Of a DNA stretch of 64,000 bases, positions 11,249 to 24,438 are shown one piece after another. The notes below the pieces were generated by a model. It saw only the letters and a program-made list of their open reading frames with translations, was not told the origin of the DNA and did no database searches. Every line of letters begins with the position of its first letter. Position 1 is the first letter of the stretch. The translations under genes and the position numbers were made by a program. Source of the stretch: Monocercomonoides exilis (Eukaryota; Preaxostyla; Oxymonadida; Polymastigidae); NCBI GenBank assembly GCA_001643675.2, contig LSRY02000038.1, forward strand, positions 2,501 to 66,500, written 5' to 3'.

Positions 11249-14200
11249 ATGGATCAAACTGAAGAAAGTCCTTCGTTAAACGAAGAGTTTGAAATTCCAA
11301 CAGCAAGCGAATTGCAAAGTTTTATAGAAGAATTTTACGAGAATTACAAAAAAAACAAAAGTTTGAATGTTTTTAAAAAACAATAACAATTTTATTTTCT
11401 TTTTAAAAAATATGTGAACAGCAATTGAATCCCATGAAATTGTTGAAACGGAAGAAGAAGGAGATGTTGACGAATTAATGCCGCAAGCTGAAAAGAGGAA
11501 AAGCTCCAAACTTGTTCGAGAAGCATGGCTTGGTGAAAAGCAAGATTCCGAAGATGATGAAGATGATGATCAAATAAGAAGAATTGTTTTGAATCGAAGA
11601 AAAAGCAGCAGTTCACGAATGAGAAACAGCAGAAGCAGCATTCCGATGGGAAATCACATTCAAAGCAATGAAAATAAAGAACGATCGAATCATTGTGTTA
11701 TAACTGAACAAGCGAGCTCAAAAAGGAGAATTGTTGACGATTCAGATGATGAGCAAATGTCAGACGAAGATTTTTACGAAGAAGATAGTAGTTCAGAGGA
11801 TGATCATGAAGATTCTGATGATAAAGCTGAAGGATTCGTCAAAACGTACAACTTCTTGAAAACTTTTGAGCAGAGACATAAAAATTCAACTGGACAAAAA
11901 GAATATCTCGAAGAAAATGATGTATTGATTGGACCAGATCACCATTCAAAAGAGAATACGTCGTTCGAAAACCGTTTGGAAAGAAAATCTTGCGAAATAG
12001 AAAATGACAAATCTGATCATGAAAATTCAGATCAGAAACATCTGATTTCTGATCAACAAACAGCGGAAAATCATATTATTACTGAAAAGAAGAAAAAGGT
12101 TCACTGTATTGAAATAATAGACTCGGATGATGAATGTGATCAGGAGGAGATATCGTTGGATCATACTAATGTTGAACAAAGTGACAAAAAGGAAAAACTT
12201 GTCTGTGAAGCAGAAAGAAACCAAGTAGAATTATCTGAAAACTCGATCAATCAGGACTCATCAAAGGAATTATTGTCTGACAAAATCTGCAATGAAAAGG
12301 ATCAAGAATCAACTTCGAATGACATCTGCGGAAGTGACGTTGCCATTCAATCACTTAAAGATCAAGATTTAAATGTTGCGAAGATGAAAGATCATTATCT
12401 GTTAATGAAATATTACGAAAAGAAAATGAACGAAGAGAAGGAGTTGCTTGAAAAAATCCAACTTGAGAAGGAGCAATTGGGCGAGAATGATTGTTTGGAG
12501 GATGAATTGTCTCATTCAGATGTTGTGGAAGCAAAGATTCAGGAACTCAAACAACAAGGAAAGCTTGAGTCCGAAGAACAATTTTTGCGTAAAAGGGCGT
12601 TGAAAAGAAAAGTTGCAGATTCAGGTTTGGATGCATTTTCAAAAGAGAAATTGAATCACAAAGATAAAGAAATCACACAATACATTCCCAAAGAACATGG
12701 AAACAAAGGCTATGAGAACATGTCTGATGAATATGGCAAGCAAAATTTGAGACTTGATAAAGAAAGAAACAGACAAACACTTATGGATGTTGGATTGGCA
12801 AACGAAAAAAAACAAAATATTGCTGAGCATTTCCTTCATCAGAGGAAATATGCACAGTCAACATTGCATAAGCACGCATGGGTGTTGCGGTTGTATGACT
12901 ATTTTGCTGAGGATATGGACTTCAAGCCGTTTCCAATGTCGCTTGAGTGTGTGAGAGGATTCATTCGTTTTTTGGCTTACGATTGTCGATACTGTGTTTA
13001 TTCCATCTATGCTGTTGTCCTTCCATCATTGAAACGAATACAAGTGAAAATGTATAACAAGCCTATTGACGTTCAGCTGAACACAGAATTAAACCTCATA
13101 GTGAACGAAATGAGAAGGGATAAATCTTTAAAACAAAAGGGCGAAGGGAAAGAGCCGTTAATGACATTTGACGTAAAATACTTAGTTCAAAGTATACCAG
13201 ATTTCTTCATGTCAAAAGCTGAGGAGTGCTCTCTTTTTCTTTTCGCACTTCACACTGGAGCCAGAGCCATCACATGCGGAAATGTGAGGCTCTGTGATGT
13301 AAGACAAGTAATTATTGAAGATGATTCTATTTTTTTAAAAATTCGACTAATGAGAAATAAGGGAAATGACAAGTGGAATCACATTGTTCTGCTTGAAAAC
13401 CAAACAGAAGAAAATAAATCACTAGATGCTGTGTACTGGATGAGACAGCACATTCTTCAAAAGTTTGGTAAGGACCTATTTCTTAAAGAAGAGTGGCCTT
13501 TGAAAGAAAAATCAGAAGAATTAATTTGGAGCTGGAGTTCAGAAACAATGAGAACCAGATTGAAGAAGAGACTGGAGCTTGCCGGTTTTCCTCCAGAAAA
13601 TTTCGGTTTTCATTCTTTTCGCAGTGGATTCTTATGCTCTGCTTTGATGAATGCTGGTTCTAACAAAGAGAAAAGAAACTCAATTCTTGAAACATGTGCA
13701 TTTATTGCTGGTTGGATTCCATATTCAAGGTCACAAATGGTGTATGTGAAAAAATCTGCATCACAAAATTTTATTGCTTCTCGAGTAATAATGACAAGTT
13801 CTGACAAGAGGAAAAAATCATTCGTTGAAAAGAAGTTGTTGAGAACAGAATCATTTCATGGGTTCAAGCTGCAATCAAACAAATGGAATGATGACATTAT
13901 TTTCGTAAATTTCTATCATCAAATTTTGAAAAAGCTGAAAAAGGAAAGAGATGGAAAGCGCAATTCAACGGACACGTGTAGATACTTGTTTCATAGAGCT
14001 CTCTCTCAGTACTCAGAAGAAGAGCCAGATTTGGAGGAGAAAGCGAAATTAAAATATCTTCCACTATTGAAGAAGAGTAAATCAAGTTCACACTTTCAAA
14101 TAAAATCTAATATGCGGAGTGAAATTGCGAGGAAAGATTTGTTGTTTATTCTGAAATTGGATCAGTCAAAATTGAATGAAATGGTTGAGATGTTTTGGAG

Positions 14201-14489
14201 TTTTATGAAAGAGAGGAATATTGTTGAGAAAGAAGTGAAAACGAGAAATAATAATCGAAAAAATGAAAGTGAGACGAAAATGAAATTAGAGAAAAGAGAA
14301 AAAGATAAAAATGGAAAAAGAAAAAGAAGAATATGGTCAAAAGAAGAAGATGATGTTTTGAAAGAACACAAAAATAAGGGAGAAAAGTGGATTGAAATAA
14401 GCAAATTTCTTGAAAATAGAACTGCAGGAGATTGTTATGACAGATGGAGAAACATTAAGAATAAAGAAAAAAAAGAAAATTTGTCTTAA
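11249..14489 (+). CDS. YR1: tyrosine recombinase with C-terminal SANT/Myb domain (2 exons)
   Basis: The predicted 1,059-aa protein is encoded by exons 11249-11360 and 11422-14489. The ATG at 11249 opens a frame that joins exon 2 after removal of a 61-bp GTTTGA...AACAG intron. Residues about 1-480 are acidic and low-complexity, probably disordered. Residues about 515-640 resemble the helical core-binding domain of phage-type integrases. The catalytic domain (about 640-825) has R652 in TGAR, K684 in RNKG as the likely beta-hairpin lysine, H768 and R771 in HSFRSG, W802 in AGW and Y812 in MVYVKK, a complete R-K-H-R-W-Y set. A SANT/Myb-like domain (about 1005-1052, RIWSKEEDD...DRWRNIK) closes the protein. 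Family knowledge predicts DNA cleavage and joining through a 3'-phosphotyrosine; host use is unknown. It belongs to subfamily A with YR4. No reverse transcriptase is nearby, so a DIRS element is unlikely; a Crypton-like or domesticated recombinase fits better. Confidence 0.85.
11361..11421 (+). other. 61-bp spliceosomal intron of YR1
   Basis: The donor is GTTTGAATG and the acceptor GTGAACAG. The intron is phase 1 (A|CA, giving Thr) and contains in-frame stops. Removing it joins the ATG-initiated exon 11249-11360 to the long open frame. Size and donor match the two introns of the armadillo-like gene in this window. Confidence 0.8.
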
Positions 14490-15367
14490 TATTTTATTTT
14501 TTTCTTTTTCTTATTTTTTTTTGTTTTTAAATTCTTTTCTTTTCGAATTTTACCATTTTGTATCTAATTTTGAATTCAAACTTTAATCATTCAAATTAAA
14601 CAAATAAAAAATTCAAAGAAAAATATTTTCAAATATTGAAGAATTTTTTCTTTTCGTATTCTGAGTTTTACAAAAATATGTTTATTGACTTGTATTTCTC
14701 AATTAAGTATTAAATATTCATTTTATAATAAAATTAAAAAAAGTTATATTGTTTATTCTTTATTCATTGAAAACATGGGTGAGTAATTTTTTTTTTGAAA
14801 AGTGGCAAATTTTTCAATATGTTGGATTTATTAATCAAATCATTTTTTTATCATTTTTTTTAACACATATATCACATTACTCCACGATGTAAATTAAATA
14901 ATGTGTAATTTGCTTTTCATAAAAATTCACATTTCGAAAAAATATCTAGGACATATATCGAAAAATAATTTTAATTATGTTTTGTTTTTGTTTTCCTTTT
15001 TTAACATATTTTATTTTTCAAAAATAATTTCCCTTTGATATATTTGAATGATGAGCTTTTTTTGAATAATAAAAATGCAATATTCTATTTATTTCAACAA
15101 AGTCTTTAAATAATTCGTTTTTATCTTTGTGCTTAATATGAAATGAACAATCAAATATGATAGTCAAACAGATAACAAATTATTTATTAAATAATTTATT
15201 AATGTTTCGAATAAATTTTGATAAAAATATAGCTTTTCATGCTCCTATCATGATTATTTTCTGAATTATCTTTCATTATTCATTTCAAATATTAGAAAAA
15301 ATAGGTTGCGGATTTATTATAACCGATATTTTATTGAAAAAAACTCGTTTATGACTACCGGTCTGTG

Positions 15368-15383
15368 CTAACCCTAACCCTAA
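15368..15383. repeat. Interstitial telomere motif
   Basis: CTAACCCTAACCCTAA gives about 2.5 hexamers, in the same orientation as the terminal telomere, inside AT-rich DNA. Confidence 0.85.
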
Positions 15384-15497
15384 TCAAATTTTTGTGGTTA
15401 GCGACTTAAAAATCCGAAATTTTGATACTAAAAGTTAACGTAATGATCATATGACAAATATCATCAACCTTCATATCTCCCATAATGCACAGTTGGT

Positions 15498-15518
15498 CCC
15501 CTAACCCTAACCTAACCT
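15498..15518. repeat. Interstitial telomere motif, degenerate
   Basis: The tract reads CCCTAACCCTAACCTAACC, including the one-C-short variant also present in the terminal telomere. It lies 115 bp from the previous motif, in the same orientation. Confidence 0.85.
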
Positions 15519-16487
15519 TACTGAATATATTCTCCACATAAAATATATTCTTAAAAATGAGCCTAATGAATAAAATTGCTTTGAAAGTTATAAATGAACA
15601 TATGATCATAACTTTCAACGCAATCAAATGATACAATGCTTGCTTTATGGTTGGAACATTCGCAATTATAAGCTCACAATTCGCTGAAACAAACGTTTCA
15701 GCAAAAATAACAATCATTATGATTAAATACATTCAATAAAGCCATATGATTGAGACACAAACGAATAAATTTAATATTCGTTTAAAGAATGAACTTTAAA
15801 AACGAAATAATACTGCCCAATTGCAACAATTTCAAAAAATGATATTATTGCCAATTCATATCTTTTCTAAGCAATATGTGCAATATTAACGTCATTCAAC
15901 AACACAGTTCAACCTTTCATAAACTTCATGAGCATTTTGATATATGATGAGTCATAAATAAACTTTTGTTTGATTTATATAATCTTTCTTTTTTGATATT
16001 TAATTTTTCACATTTCTTTTCGATAAACATGCTTCTGAAACATGTATTTCCGCAAATTATTTCATTAAAACTTATATTAAACAAATCCTTTCATAACTGA
16101 GTGTTAAACAAACGTTTTCCATTCGTTTTTAACAAATAAAAATAATAATGTTATAGAATTTCTAAAAAACAAATAATAAATTTCGAAAGTTGAAAAAAAA
16201 ATTTCAACAAGCAATTTTAACAATTCGTTATAACTTCTTCTTTTCATCACACAATCTCCCAGCAATCAATGAAATATTTGCAAAATAACTGCACATATTT
16301 ATTATTTCATATCTTCACAAATAACAGAAATTCGAATCTTGTATCTGAAAGTGGGGTGTTTTATTCCTCTTTCCAAAAAATAACATTCATACGCTAAATC
16401 CAGTTCCTTCCTCAGCTACACCATCGTTTCGCTCTTGAAATTTGCACCCCTCAAAGAAGACGAAGTTGAAAATCGTCATTTTAATAT

Positions 16488-17427
16488 TACCATTGGTGCC
16501 AAACCCGGAACCTGGTGCCAAACCCGGAACTGGCAAATATTTGTGTAATTTGAAAAAAATAATAACTCGTTGCAAACAAAGAACGAAGAGCTCTCATTCA
16601 AAATTTGACTATGCTTATTATTATTTATTTATATTTTTTTATCAAAAACGCAAATACATTCGTATTAATAAAAAATGTATAATTCATCAACTATCCAAAA
16701 ATAAATATTGTAAACAAGATAACAATAAAAATAAAATATCATGTCACGATTTCTTTTATATTTGTGAATGAAAAATCAAAATGTGTTAAAAAATATTTGA
16801 GATTCACATACAAAATAATTTTTTCACATTTGATCATAACCATAAGAATGTGAAAAGTTATTGGCAAGCTCAACCACAACTTGCGAGAGAGGTTTGCTTT
16901 AAATATTTCAGAAGCCTTTAATAACAATTTATCTTTCTTTTAATTTACAACAATAATTTTATGAATACGTCTGCCAGATACCTGTTTTGTCTCAACCATG
17001 TTTTTTTTGGTAGCAGACGTTCCAAAAATAAAGATTACAGTCTGTTATTTTTGGAATGAAATTTGTTCCATTATTGTTTGTTATGGATCACTTTTAAAAG
17101 CTTCAAAAGCGGGGCTATAACTGCAGTGTTTAATATATATTTTTTTAAAGTTTGTTGGTATTTAATTTGTTGAATGATAAGCCAAACTTTGTTTATGTGT
17201 TATTTATACTAATGACTTACTGTAGTTAATATTTTGATTCAAATAAATACAAATTCAGCTATTATTTATGTTGATATTATTTATAAAAATTTGTTCAATT
17301 CTTTCTATGTTCAATTATCGTACTCGATCTACTATAAAATTTCTTGTGCATTTTCTCAATACATTATGTTTGTTAATGTTTTATTTCATAATTCTTTATT
17401 CTCACAAAAATATACGATGAATTTGTT
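16488..17427 (+). repeat. Left inverted arm of the foldback element
   Basis: This arm matches the reverse complement of 17748-18687. The identity breaks after ATTTGTT at 17427 (left continues CAGTT, right AAGCC). Mirrored coding-frame fragments between the arms support near-perfect identity and therefore recent origin or gene conversion. Confidence 0.85.
16495..16531 (+). repeat. Terminal tandem motif of the foldback arm
   Basis: GGTGCCAAACCCGGAACCT is followed immediately by GGTGCCAAACCCGGAACT. This GC-rich doublet is unlike its AT-rich surroundings and is mirrored at the other end (18644-18680), as expected for a transposase-binding subterminal repeat. Confidence 0.75.
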
Positions 17428-17747
17428 CAGTTAATTTTTGAGTATTTTTTTCAAGTTGTCTTATATTGTAGTGTTTTATTTTATTAATACTGTTTCATTA
17501 CATATGGAAATATTAACTTCTTTCATTCAATAAGCATGAACTATTTTTTTCTATTGTTAATGAATTTCTTTTCAAAGAAATGCAGTTTATCAATTTGATT
17601 ATATAAATAAATTGAAAAAATATTAGTGTTTGGCATAAATTTTGAATATTATCTTGATTTACAAAATCACAAATAATTCATTGTTCAAAGTTAAAAAAAC
17701 ATCAATTTTAATCAAAAAATAAACAAAAAAAAGTTTCATTTTGGCTT

Positions 17748-18687
17748 AACAAATTCATCGTATATTTTTGTGAGAATAAAGAATTATGAAATAAAACATT
17801 AACAAACATAATGTATTGAGAAAATGCACAAGAAATTTTATAGTAGATCGAGTACGATAATTGAACATAGAAAGAATTGAACAAATTTTTATAAATAATA
17901 TCAACATAAATAATAGCTGAATTTGTATTTATTTGAATCAAAATATTAACTACAGTAAGTCATTAGTATAAATAACACATAAACAAAGTTTGGCTTATCA
18001 TTCAACAAATTAAATACCAACAAACTTTAAAAAAATATATATTAAACACTGCAGTTATAGCCCCGCTTTTGAAGCTTTTAAAAGTGATCCATAACAAACA
18101 ATAATGGAACAAATTTCATTCCAAAAATAACAGACTGTAATCTTTATTTTTGGAACGTCTGCTACCAAAAAAAACATGGTTGAGACAAAACAGGTATCTG
18201 GCAGACGTATTCATAAAATTATTGTTGTAAATTAAAAGAAAGATAAATTGTTATTAAAGGCTTCTGAAATATTTAAAGCAAACCTCTCTCGCAAGTTGTG
18301 GTTGAGCTTGCCAATAACTTTTCACATTCTTATGGTTATGATCAAATGTGAAAAAATTATTTTGTATGTGAATCTCAAATATTTTTTAACACATTTTGAT
18401 TTTTCATTCACAAATATAAAAGAAATCGTGACATGATATTTTATTTTTATTGTTATCTTGTTTACAATATTTATTTTTGGATAGTTGATGAATTATACAT
18501 TTTTTATTAATACGAATGTATTTGCGTTTTTGATAAAAAAATATAAATAAATAATAATAAGCATAGTCAAATTTTGAATGAGAGCTCTTCGTTCTTTGTT
18601 TGCAACGAGTTATTATTTTTTTCAAATTACACAAATATTTGCCAGTTCCGGGTTTGGCACCAGGTTCCGGGTTTGGCACCAATGGTA
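17748..18687 (-). repeat. Right inverted arm of the foldback element
   Basis: This arm is the reverse complement of 16488-17427. The doubled GC-rich terminal motif sits at its outer end, followed by CAATGG and the flanking TA. Confidence 0.85.
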
Positions 18688-20498
18688 TCTATCACAGATT
18701 GTTTTCGCTCACAAATTTCACAAATGCAACAATTATTTCTTCATTTCACATCAACTTGTCAATAAATGCTTATCAATTAAGTTCAACAATGGAATTCAAG
18801 TCTATTTTGTTCAAAGACTATTCATATAGAGTTTCTGATTCTGCGTGTCCAATCAATGTGCTCGATTGAAATTCAAAAACTTCTCGCTTCATCGTTATAT
18901 GCTTCTCTTCATTCTTCTTTCCCTTCATCGCTTTCATCATATTCCATTTCTTATTCAACAATCAGCCGAAAAAGAAAAGTTGAGTAAAGAATTTGAGCAG
19001 AATAGCGATAATAACAGAATTTCTATCATAATCAAACATTTCTATCAGTAAAATTGAATAATTTTCTTCATCTTCATTTAATATTACACTGAATCAACTC
19101 GTCCTTTTCAATTGAACTGGTAAATTCTCTTGCCATGTGTTTGCTTCCTTCTGAATCATTTACTCTGGCAGCTATATTTCAGCTTTCTTCTCCTTTTTCA
19201 TTGCTGCAACTCATGAATCAAGATCAGATTTCAGAGAAGCGTCAACTTCCGTCCAATTCTGAAAATCTTACTTTCCTTTTCCAATTATTTCTTTCATTAA
19301 ATCTCAACTTCTTTCTTTATTTCTAACTCACTCTCTTTTCCTAACAAATCACAATTCGAAATAAAGCATGAGTTGTTCATTTCATCAACAGTCATCTTTC
19401 TCGGCATTAAATGATTTCGTATCCTTCAAGTATTCGGAAAAAATGCAGCAACGAGCAGCTCCAAAAACAGCCTTCTTTGCCTTCCTTTTCCTCCTCCTCC
19501 TCCTCCTCCTTCTTCTTCTTCTTCTTCAAATTCTTCACATGCATCTCACAAATCTTCATTCAATTGATTTTTTTCATGTCATTCGCAAAGTCACAGCTGG
19601 AAGGGACTTCAATTCCATCTCTGTTTCTATCATCCACAACATCAGCAGATTTTGACAGCAACATTTCACTTTCGTCTTCATCATCATCTCCCTCTTCTTC
19701 TCTTCCTCCTCCTTCCTCCTCTTCTCCTTCTCCTCTCTCAAATACACCTCCTTCTCCCTCTTCACCACCTCCTCTGTCTTGTCTCTGTATCGCTTCCTCT
19801 CTTTCTCTCACTCCTCTTTCGAAACAAGAACACTCAACGCTTCCGCATTGTTGTTCAGAACAAGCATACACAGTAACGCATCTTCATGGGTGAGGAACTC
19901 ACAAAGACTGTGAAAGAAAGAGAGAAAGAAAGAGAAAGAAGAGAAAATAAAAATATTATTTCAAAAAAACAAAACATTTTCATTGACACTTCCGAATAAC
20001 ACATGCAATTCACACCATATCCCTTCGGCTTTCCCAGCCTCGACTGCCTCTTCCGTTTGCTGCTCTCATATTTCCCTTTTTGTGCTGGAGCATCTTCTTT
20101 CTCTCTCGCAATCACAACTTGTTTAATGTTCACTTTCGTCGAAGGCGGGGGAGTACAATGTGGAATCACGGACAATGATGAAGTTCGAGAAGAAGAAGAA
20201 GTTTTATTATCTTCAACATTATTCCCTTCCTTCTGTTTCTTCTCTTCTCCCATCTCCTCCTCACCAAGCTTATCACACGCTTGCTGCTTTCACCTCTTTC
20301 CCCAACCCCTTCGATGGCGAAGCTCTTCATCCACCCGCGTCTGAGATGGACGTACCTTCTTCTCCTTCTGACTTGCTTCCACCTTCACCTTCTCCTTCGG
20401 ATTTGACTGCTTCGGCTGTCAACTTTTAACAAACAGATCTTCATCATCCTCCTCCTTCACTCTTTCTTTCTGAGGGAGAGCAACGAAATGATTAACAA
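18688..20498. other. Pyrimidine-rich low-complexity region, possibly gene-derived
   Basis: From about 19100 the plus strand becomes C/T-rich with CTC, CTT and TCC runs (19485-19530, 19680-19790). Several frames are open for 60-160 codons with Ser, Pro, Leu and Phe homopolymers but none has a recognisable domain. Base composition is GC-richer than the intergenic DNA to the left and similar to the broken Ser-rich gene that follows, so this may be its decayed 5' part. I see no confident exon. Confidence 0.4.
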
Positions 20499-23400
20499 TT
20501 GAAGAAAGCAATAGCAAGAGGAGGAGAAGAAACAAGAGAAGGAAAAGAAGGAAGAGGAGAAGATGTGAATCTTGCATGTGAAGTTACATTGCAACATTCA
20601 CCTTTGTCTCCATCGTTATCACCATCCACATCACATCGATCTTTTTCTTCTTCTCCTTCTTCACCTTCCTCTTCTTCTTGCACTAAAAGTGATTATGCTC
20701 TTCTTCATTCTTCCTCCCTGCAGCGTGCACACACTGAAAATCCTCTTCCATTCACCTCATCCATAACAACAACTCCTTCTTCATCATCATCATCATCTTC
20801 TTCTTCTTCTTTTTCCTCTGAATCTTCCCCTTCCTCCCAGCAGCCTTCCTCCAGCAACCCAAGCAAAGTCCATGAATACAAAACCTGGCTCAGCGAAAAA
20901 GGAATACGCAGCAGCGCGACGAGGAATTACACTCACAGCAGCCAATGCCACTAATCTCTCAGCAACCGTTCAGCTCTCTTCTGACTTGCTCCCTCAGAAC
21001 TCAAAGCAGATTGCTGTTCCTCTTTTGTCTTCGTCGCTCTGTGACTACTCATTCATCCGGACGTCTACAACGGCTGCTTCATCAACAGCAACAGTCTCAG
21101 CCACATTGTCAACATCGCCATCATCAGCACAAGCTGCTCAGCAGCCAAGCTCTGACCATTCTTCCACGCAGGGCGGAATGCAGAGACAGAAGTCAGCCCT
21201 GTTCCAGTCAGGCTCCATCCTCCGCTCCACAGACACCGTCCGCTTGCTGTCGAGTCCGCTTCCTCCAGTGAGAACACTCTCTGAGAGGTTTCTTAGCACT
21301 TCTTGTCGCTTCCGGCTGTTTGTGCTGTTTTTCTCGTTTTCTCTGCTGAAACAGCCACACGTGGGTCTCTTTGCTGCGCTGAGGACAGCTGCCAATGCAA
21401 ACGTGGTGTGGCCACAGAACAACATCTTCCGCGGCAGGAGAGAGGCAGCGTGTTGAGCAGTTGTGTGCGAGCTGCAGATGTTTCATGTTGCAACGCAGGA
21501 AACGATGGAGCAGTTTCTTTTTGGTTAATCATTCCATCCGGATGTGTTCTTTGCTTCTTTATTCCCCTGCACATAGTTTGACGTACATGAGGAGTATTAG
21601 AGGAGGGAATGAAATGAACGGAATGAATGGCTTGTTTCTGAAAGGGGACGTGACAGCTGTGATGAACACGGAGGCTGAAAATGTCACTGCCAACTATAGC
21701 AACAACACAGAAACATCTGAAGACCTTCTCATCGAGAAGCTTTTCATAATAAACTTGATCCACCATCCTGTTCTGGTGAATGCGTCGCTGAAGTCTGAAC
21801 CTCCGCCGTTTGCTGAGGCTGCCTCGACGGAGAAGCGCAGTCAGAATTCGCGCCATCAAATGAGATAGAAAGCGCTTGCGAGTGTAGTAGACCCGCTGCT
21901 TCTGAATATCAACTGTTACAACATCAGCAATGGCTTTAGCAGAAGCAATAACTGTGTGGAAAGGGAAGATCTGTTTGAGCAGTATTTTGAACCACTTGCA
22001 CTGACAGACAGTTCAGAAGGAGGAAAAGAAGGAGAAGAACGGACTAAGGCTTTTCTTTAATAGTGAACAGCCTATCTTTCTCAGATCAAGCTTCCATTGA
22101 GTGACAGAGACAGGACTTCCTCCTTGGCTGATAATTCTCCCTGCGATCCTCCTTTCTTCCACCTGCACAACACCACCAAATATGTGACTCCAACAAATTA
22201 TTCACTTTCCTCATTGCCTCCTGAACTTGCAAATCCCTTTCAAATGTTTTCGTCGGACATTTCGCCTCCATTATGATTCTTGTCTTGTTTGTCTTTTGCC
22301 CACTGAAGAAAATCTTGAAGCGATCAACTTGAACAACGCACAGAATGCAACAGACGTAAAAACAGATCCTTCTGCTTCAGGTTCATCTGCAGCTTCGGCG
22401 AAAGAAAACAAAAAGATGGGCACTTTCTCTCTCCAAACGCAAATCTCAAACAAAATCACCAGCCCCCACTCTGCTTCCTCCGCGTGACTGCCAACTCTAC
22501 CAGAAATTCTGTCTCATTCTCACAAATATCAGTCAATTCGGGAACAACCTCCTCTTCTTCATCCAACAGTGAGAAGTCAGTTTCCTCTGAAAGTTCTGCA
22601 CAGCTCGCACAGTCCAACCAGCCTCTGAATGTTTCGATTCTAACACCTTCAAGCACGCCCTGTTTACTTCTCTCTCCGTTTTCGGCAAGATTTTCGGATG
22701 TTATCACTCCAATTCAGAGCATACCAAACAATGGAAGCAACACTCGAAGAAAAAGCAATAGCAGCAATGGTTTCTCGGAAGTTTAAGATTTGCCTTCTGC
22801 ATATTCATGTAATATCTTCTCAGCCGAATTCATTATCTTCTTCAATTTCATCTTCATCATCTTCTTTTTTTTCTTCAACTCAATCAATGCATTCAGCCAC
22901 TCAACCAGTCTCCTCTTCTCCTCCAGAATCTGTTCCTTCCCTTGGCTCAGATCTCCATCTCTTCACCTCTTACTCCCTCCCTGTCACACCAAACCGTCCT
23001 TCTTTTCTCTCCAAACATTCTCTTCCTTCAACACGTTTGTGCCTCCTCCAAGTGCTCTTTCTGTTCTCCTCACCATTCTCTTGGAATTATGTACCAACCT
23101 TTCCTTCTTCCACCTTATCCACTTCTCATCACTTTTTCCTGAGAGGCTTTGGGCTGCTCAAATTCCAGCACTGTTCCTGACACAGCAAACACAGTTTTGA
23201 GTAACTGATCCAAATGAACGACTGTTTTATTAACTCGCAAGTGCTTCCATGCAATGAGAACATATTTCCTGCTTCTTCTTTTTCTGCTGAACTTAAAGAG
23301 AACTCAATTTTCTCAGGTTCATCTTCGTTCATGTGCAGCTTTAACAGCAATTCATCAACTTCTTCTCTTCCCACAAAGATAAAGGTGCTTTCTCTCTCAG

Positions 23401-24438
23401 AGCAGCTTCTCAAATTGCTCATTTTTCAATGTTCTTTGCTAAGAGTTTTCAACGCGATTTCAAACTGAAAGTGAAAGTTTAATCATAAGTTTTGATGAGT
23501 GTTATTGCAACAAATCTGAAAATGTTGCTGTTCTATCTGCGTTAATTTCCCTATCACTTATCCTCATCTTTAAATATATACATATGCAAAACTCGACTTC
23601 CAGCAATATCGTGTCTGCGCACATCAAAGCAGTATCTGAACTTGCATTCAGGGCAAATACGCTGAATGCAACCGACGTCTAGTTCTTCTCGCTGCTTTTG
23701 CTTGTTCTCTTTTTGCTGGAGGATTCAGATGCGAGAACAAGGGCAAGAGCTTCGAAACAGTTGCACATATGATTGCGGTACCTTGTATTGGAGAAAGAGG
23801 GATGTGAAATACAGGTGGAAGAAGGAGAAGACGAAGAAGATGTTGAAGAAATTGGAAATGGAAGAGCAAGTCATCGACATCTTGATCGCATTCCGCAAAT
23901 GAAAAGCAGAGCGGTTGTTTTCAGTAAGATGAAGATAAAAGAGAATATTAAAAAAAACATGAATGACTCTGCACGTGATGTGTCTTCCTCCACGGTCAAA
24001 AGTCAAATTCATTCAATCATTTTACAACATGTGTTTAAGCGCTATCCACATCTCTTTGACCCTCTGTTCCAGGATGAGCTGCGCAGCTTTGAGACGACAG
24101 ATCGCTCGGGCTGCAAGGCGCTGCTTCAGATAATGACAACGTTGCCACATTGCACATTGTATACTGCAAACTGTTTATTGCTCACATGTTTCTTATTCGT
24201 CCGCCTCAAATATTGCAGCAGGAGCTGAAGCAGAAGTGGAAGCAGAAGAAGATGCTTGAACAATGAGACAACGATTTTTGCCACAACAGTGATTGAGACG
24301 TCTGCGCAGAATTAACTTGATTTCCATATTTTGTTCACGAGTTCTGTTGACCGCTCAGACGAGAGCTTATTGCAGCGGAGTATTCACCAGGCAGAGTCGG
24401 CTTCCGAAGCATCTCTGTTTTCGTAGTGGATTGCACAA

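Larger units (their letters stand above)
14490..16487. other. AT-rich intergenic region with interstitial telomere motifs
   Basis: No gene is supported here. The region carries two short telomere-like tracts, listed separately. A 108-codon minus-strand frame at 15406-15732 partly reads through the second tract and has no recognisable domain. The last ~100 bp (16380-16487) are less AT-rich and flank the foldback element. Confidence 0.55.
16488..18687. mobile_element. Foldback element: 940-bp inverted arms around a 320-bp spacer
   Basis: Two arms face each other, and paired positions sum to 35175 both at the outer ends (16488/18687) and near the inner ends (17415/17760), so there is no net length difference between the arms. 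The ends read TA-CCATTGG...CCAATGG-TA, consistent with a TA target duplication like that of Tc1/mariner-class elements and MITEs; TA is self-complementary, so this is suggestive only. Just inside each end is a doubled GGTGCCAAACCCGGAAC motif. The element has no transposase-like frame: its ORFs are short, AT-driven and simply mirrored between arms. I read it as a non-autonomous foldback transposon; a recent inverted duplication is the alternative. Confidence 0.75.

Noticed and set aside
16442-18682. Frames inside the foldback arms as a transposase gene
   Set aside because: They are short, AT-driven, mirrored between arms and show no catalytic motif.
21293-21859. 188-codon minus-strand frame
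   Set aside because: It lies opposite the better-supported plus-strand blocks of the Ser-rich relic and looks like their shadow.
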